Source of the DNA: Flavobacterium gillisiae | GTDB taxonomy: Bacteria; Bacteroidota; Bacteroidia; Flavobacteriales; Flavobacteriaceae | Direction of reading: 5' to 3' | DNA: 64,000 bases | Assembly (NCBI RefSeq): GCF_900107635.1 | Contig: NZ_FNRD01000004.1 | Coordinates: 248,001 to 312,000, forward strand | In this document: positions 62,757-64,000 of the stretch, piece after piece | Layout: every line of letters starts with the position of its first letter | How positions within the stretch are numbered: position 1 is the stretch's first letter | Notes under the pieces: model-generated | Told to the model about the DNA's origin: nothing | What the model saw: the letters and a program-made list of their open reading frames with translations, nothing else | Database searches by the model: none | Position numbers and translations under genes: made by a program

Positions 62757-64000
62757 ATGAAGTCTTTAAAAACAATATTACTTTGTGTTTTTCTTTGTTG
62801 TTTTCCCATTTTGGGAAAGACTCAGTCATTTACTGTAAACGATACTTATACCGCACAAAATCTTGTAGACATACTGACAAACAATAGTACATGCGCTACT
62901 ACTTCAAATTCTAATGCGTCGGGAGACACCTTTTCAGGAACAAAAAATAGTTATAGTTATTTCAATTCAGGACCAAGTGGCTTTCCCTTTGCCGAAGGTG
63001 TCCTTTTGAGCACTTGGAGCAGTGTTAATTCAGTTGGACCATTTGTTAGAAATTCCGGAGGTGGTGGTAAATTATGGTTAGGCGATGCTGATCTAAATCA
63101 AGCAATAAACATTAAATCGATAAATGCAACTGTTTTAGAATTTGATTTCATACCCTTGACCAACTTCATTAGTTTCAATTATATTTTTGCTTCAAATGAA
63201 TACCAAGATGCTTTCCCTTGCGAATATTCCGATGGATTTGCATTTTTAATAAAAGAAAAAGGAAGTACTGGTAGTTACAAAAATTTGGCAGTAATTCCTG
63301 GGTCTTCAACCCCAGTCTCATCTACAAACATACATCCCGCTATCAGCTATACAAATCCTACTTCAGGAGCTACTAAATCCTGCGCTGCAATAAATGAAAA
63401 CTATTTTGGGCAACTAAATACTAGTATACCTAATTCAAGCCCTATAAATTATAGTGGACAAACAAAAGTAATGACCGCAGAAACAATTGTTACTGCAGGA
63501 ACTTTATATCATATCAAATTGGTAATCGCAGATGATGAGTTTGAATATTTTGACTCCGCTGTTTTCCTTCAAGCTGGTAGTTTTGTCTCTAAAATAGATT
63601 TAGGCGCAGATAGGTTACTGGCCACAAATAACGGTGTATGTTTTGGCGAAAATTACATTATAGATACTAAACTACCTACAACTTATAGTTATAAATGGTA
63701 TAAAAACAATACATTAATAGCTGGTGAAGTAGACCCATCGTATACCGTTAAAAATTCGGGAACTTACAAAGTTGAAATCACGCTAAACCCCACAACGTGC
63801 ACCGCGACGAATGAAATAAAAATTGAGTACACTCCTGAAATTGTCCTGAACAATACTACTTTAGTACAATGCGATGACAATGGCGACGGAGTTTCCTTTT
63901 TTGACTTAACTAAAGTAGATACTCAAATCAAAAATAATGATTCTTCTTTAAGTGCCGTTGCTTATTATGAAACATTGGCAGAAGCCAAAGGCTCCGTAAA
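62757..64000 (+). CDS. Choice-of-anchor L domain surface protein, truncated by the window end
   Basis: An open frame from ATG 62757 to the right edge (414 codons seen). A signal peptide (MKSLKTILLCVFLCCFPILG) precedes a domain with DTYTAQNLVDILTNNST and FNYIFASNEYQD, the choice-of-anchor L pattern (about 25-250). An Ig-like strand region follows (YSYKWYKNNTLIAG) and a repeat-type tract with VQCDDNGDGVSFFDLT. Such proteins in this phylum are usually exported by the type IX system and end in a gliding-motility-type C-terminal domain, which is not visible here. It lies 15 bp after the ABC permease stop. Confidence 0.85.
   Translation, partial: MKSLKTILLCVFLCCFPILGKTQSFTVNDTYTAQNLVDILTNNSTCATTSNSNASGDTFSGTKNSYSYFNSGPSGFPFAEGVLLSTWSSVNSVGPFVRNSGGGGKLWLGDADLNQAINIKSINATVLEFDFIPLTNFISFNYIFASNEYQDAFPCEYSDGFAFLIKEKGSTGSYKNLAVIPGSSTPVSSTNIHPAISYTNPTSGATKSCAAINENYFGQLNTSIPNSSPINYSGQTKVMTAETIVTAGTLYHIKLVIADDEFEYFDSAVFLQAGSFVSKIDLGADRLLATNNGVCFGENYIIDTKLPTTYSYKWYKNNTLIAGEVDPSYTVKNSGTYKVEITLNPTTCTATNEIKIEYTPEIVLNNTTLVQCDDNGDGVSFFDLTKVDTQIKNNDSSLSAVAYYETLAEAKGSV

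Overview
This window looks like a chromosomal segment of a Flavobacterium-like member of the Flavobacteriaceae. The evidence is AT-rich DNA with high coding density, Bacteroidetes-type -7 boxes (TAnnTTTG) before several genes, a fused CcoNO cbb3 oxidase, DUF349, DUF5606 and 2TM proteins, a TonB receptor with a CarboxypepD_reg-like N-terminus, and a choice-of-anchor L surface protein cut by the right edge. I saw no rRNA or tRNA genes, prophage, CRISPR array or intact insertion sequence.

Layout. 1-8.4 kb: lgt, a class III aminotransferase, a TPR protein with aroE, a Flavo-1-like structured RNA element, a five-repeat DUF349 protein, and hemN. 8.5-18.4 kb: a microaerobic respiration block on the minus strand (ydcH, SafE-like protein, fixH, ccoG, ccoP, a 56-aa ccoQ, ccoNO, ccoS, ccoI) with a divergent Crp/Fnr regulator. 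Three near-perfect palindromes of the form TATGAY-N4-RTCATA lie before hemN, before ccoS and between ccoI and the regulator. Each is centred exactly 36.5 bp upstream of the last base of a -7-like box, so the locus probably carries its own FNR-type regulon. 18-27.6 kb: amino-acid permease, mazG, DUF5606, peptide deformylase, FUSC membrane protein, mqo, ruvX, dapD. 27.7-31.6 kb: a lipopolysaccharide-type sugar cluster (GT9, GT2, a Kdo-kinase-like protein, GT1). 31.7-36.5 kb: tsaC, a 477-bp inverted-repeat-bounded unit carrying a GxxExxY nuclease-like ORF, cca, ctaA, a CDP-alcohol phosphatidyltransferase and a CsbD protein.

36.6-40.5 kb: a LytS/LytTR-type two-component operon with four 2TM domains, one fused to the kinase and three free-standing, and a TPR-like secreted protein upstream. 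40.8-48.7 kb: TonB receptor, maltose-type acetyltransferase, VOC protein, ClC channel with an HPP membrane protein, a pRiA4b ORF-3-like protein, a nucleoid-associated protein. 49-58.4 kb is the least explained region: a large GAF protein overlapping tail-to-tail with an HD-phosphohydrolase/DUF5706 membrane protein (the Pycsar effector fold), a 1242-aa lipoprotein joining a metallophosphoesterase, a kinase-like segment and an outer-membrane barrel, a secreted beta-propeller-like lipoprotein, and a second kinase-like orphan. 58.7-64 kb: a PAS histidine kinase with receiver, an ABC exporter pair, and the truncated surface protein.

The best candidates for undescribed biology are the inverted-repeat-bounded GxxExxY unit, the HD-DUF5706 protein with its neighbours, the phosphoesterase/kinase-like/barrel fusion, and the 2TM array. 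All functions are inferred from sequence reading alone; no searches were run.
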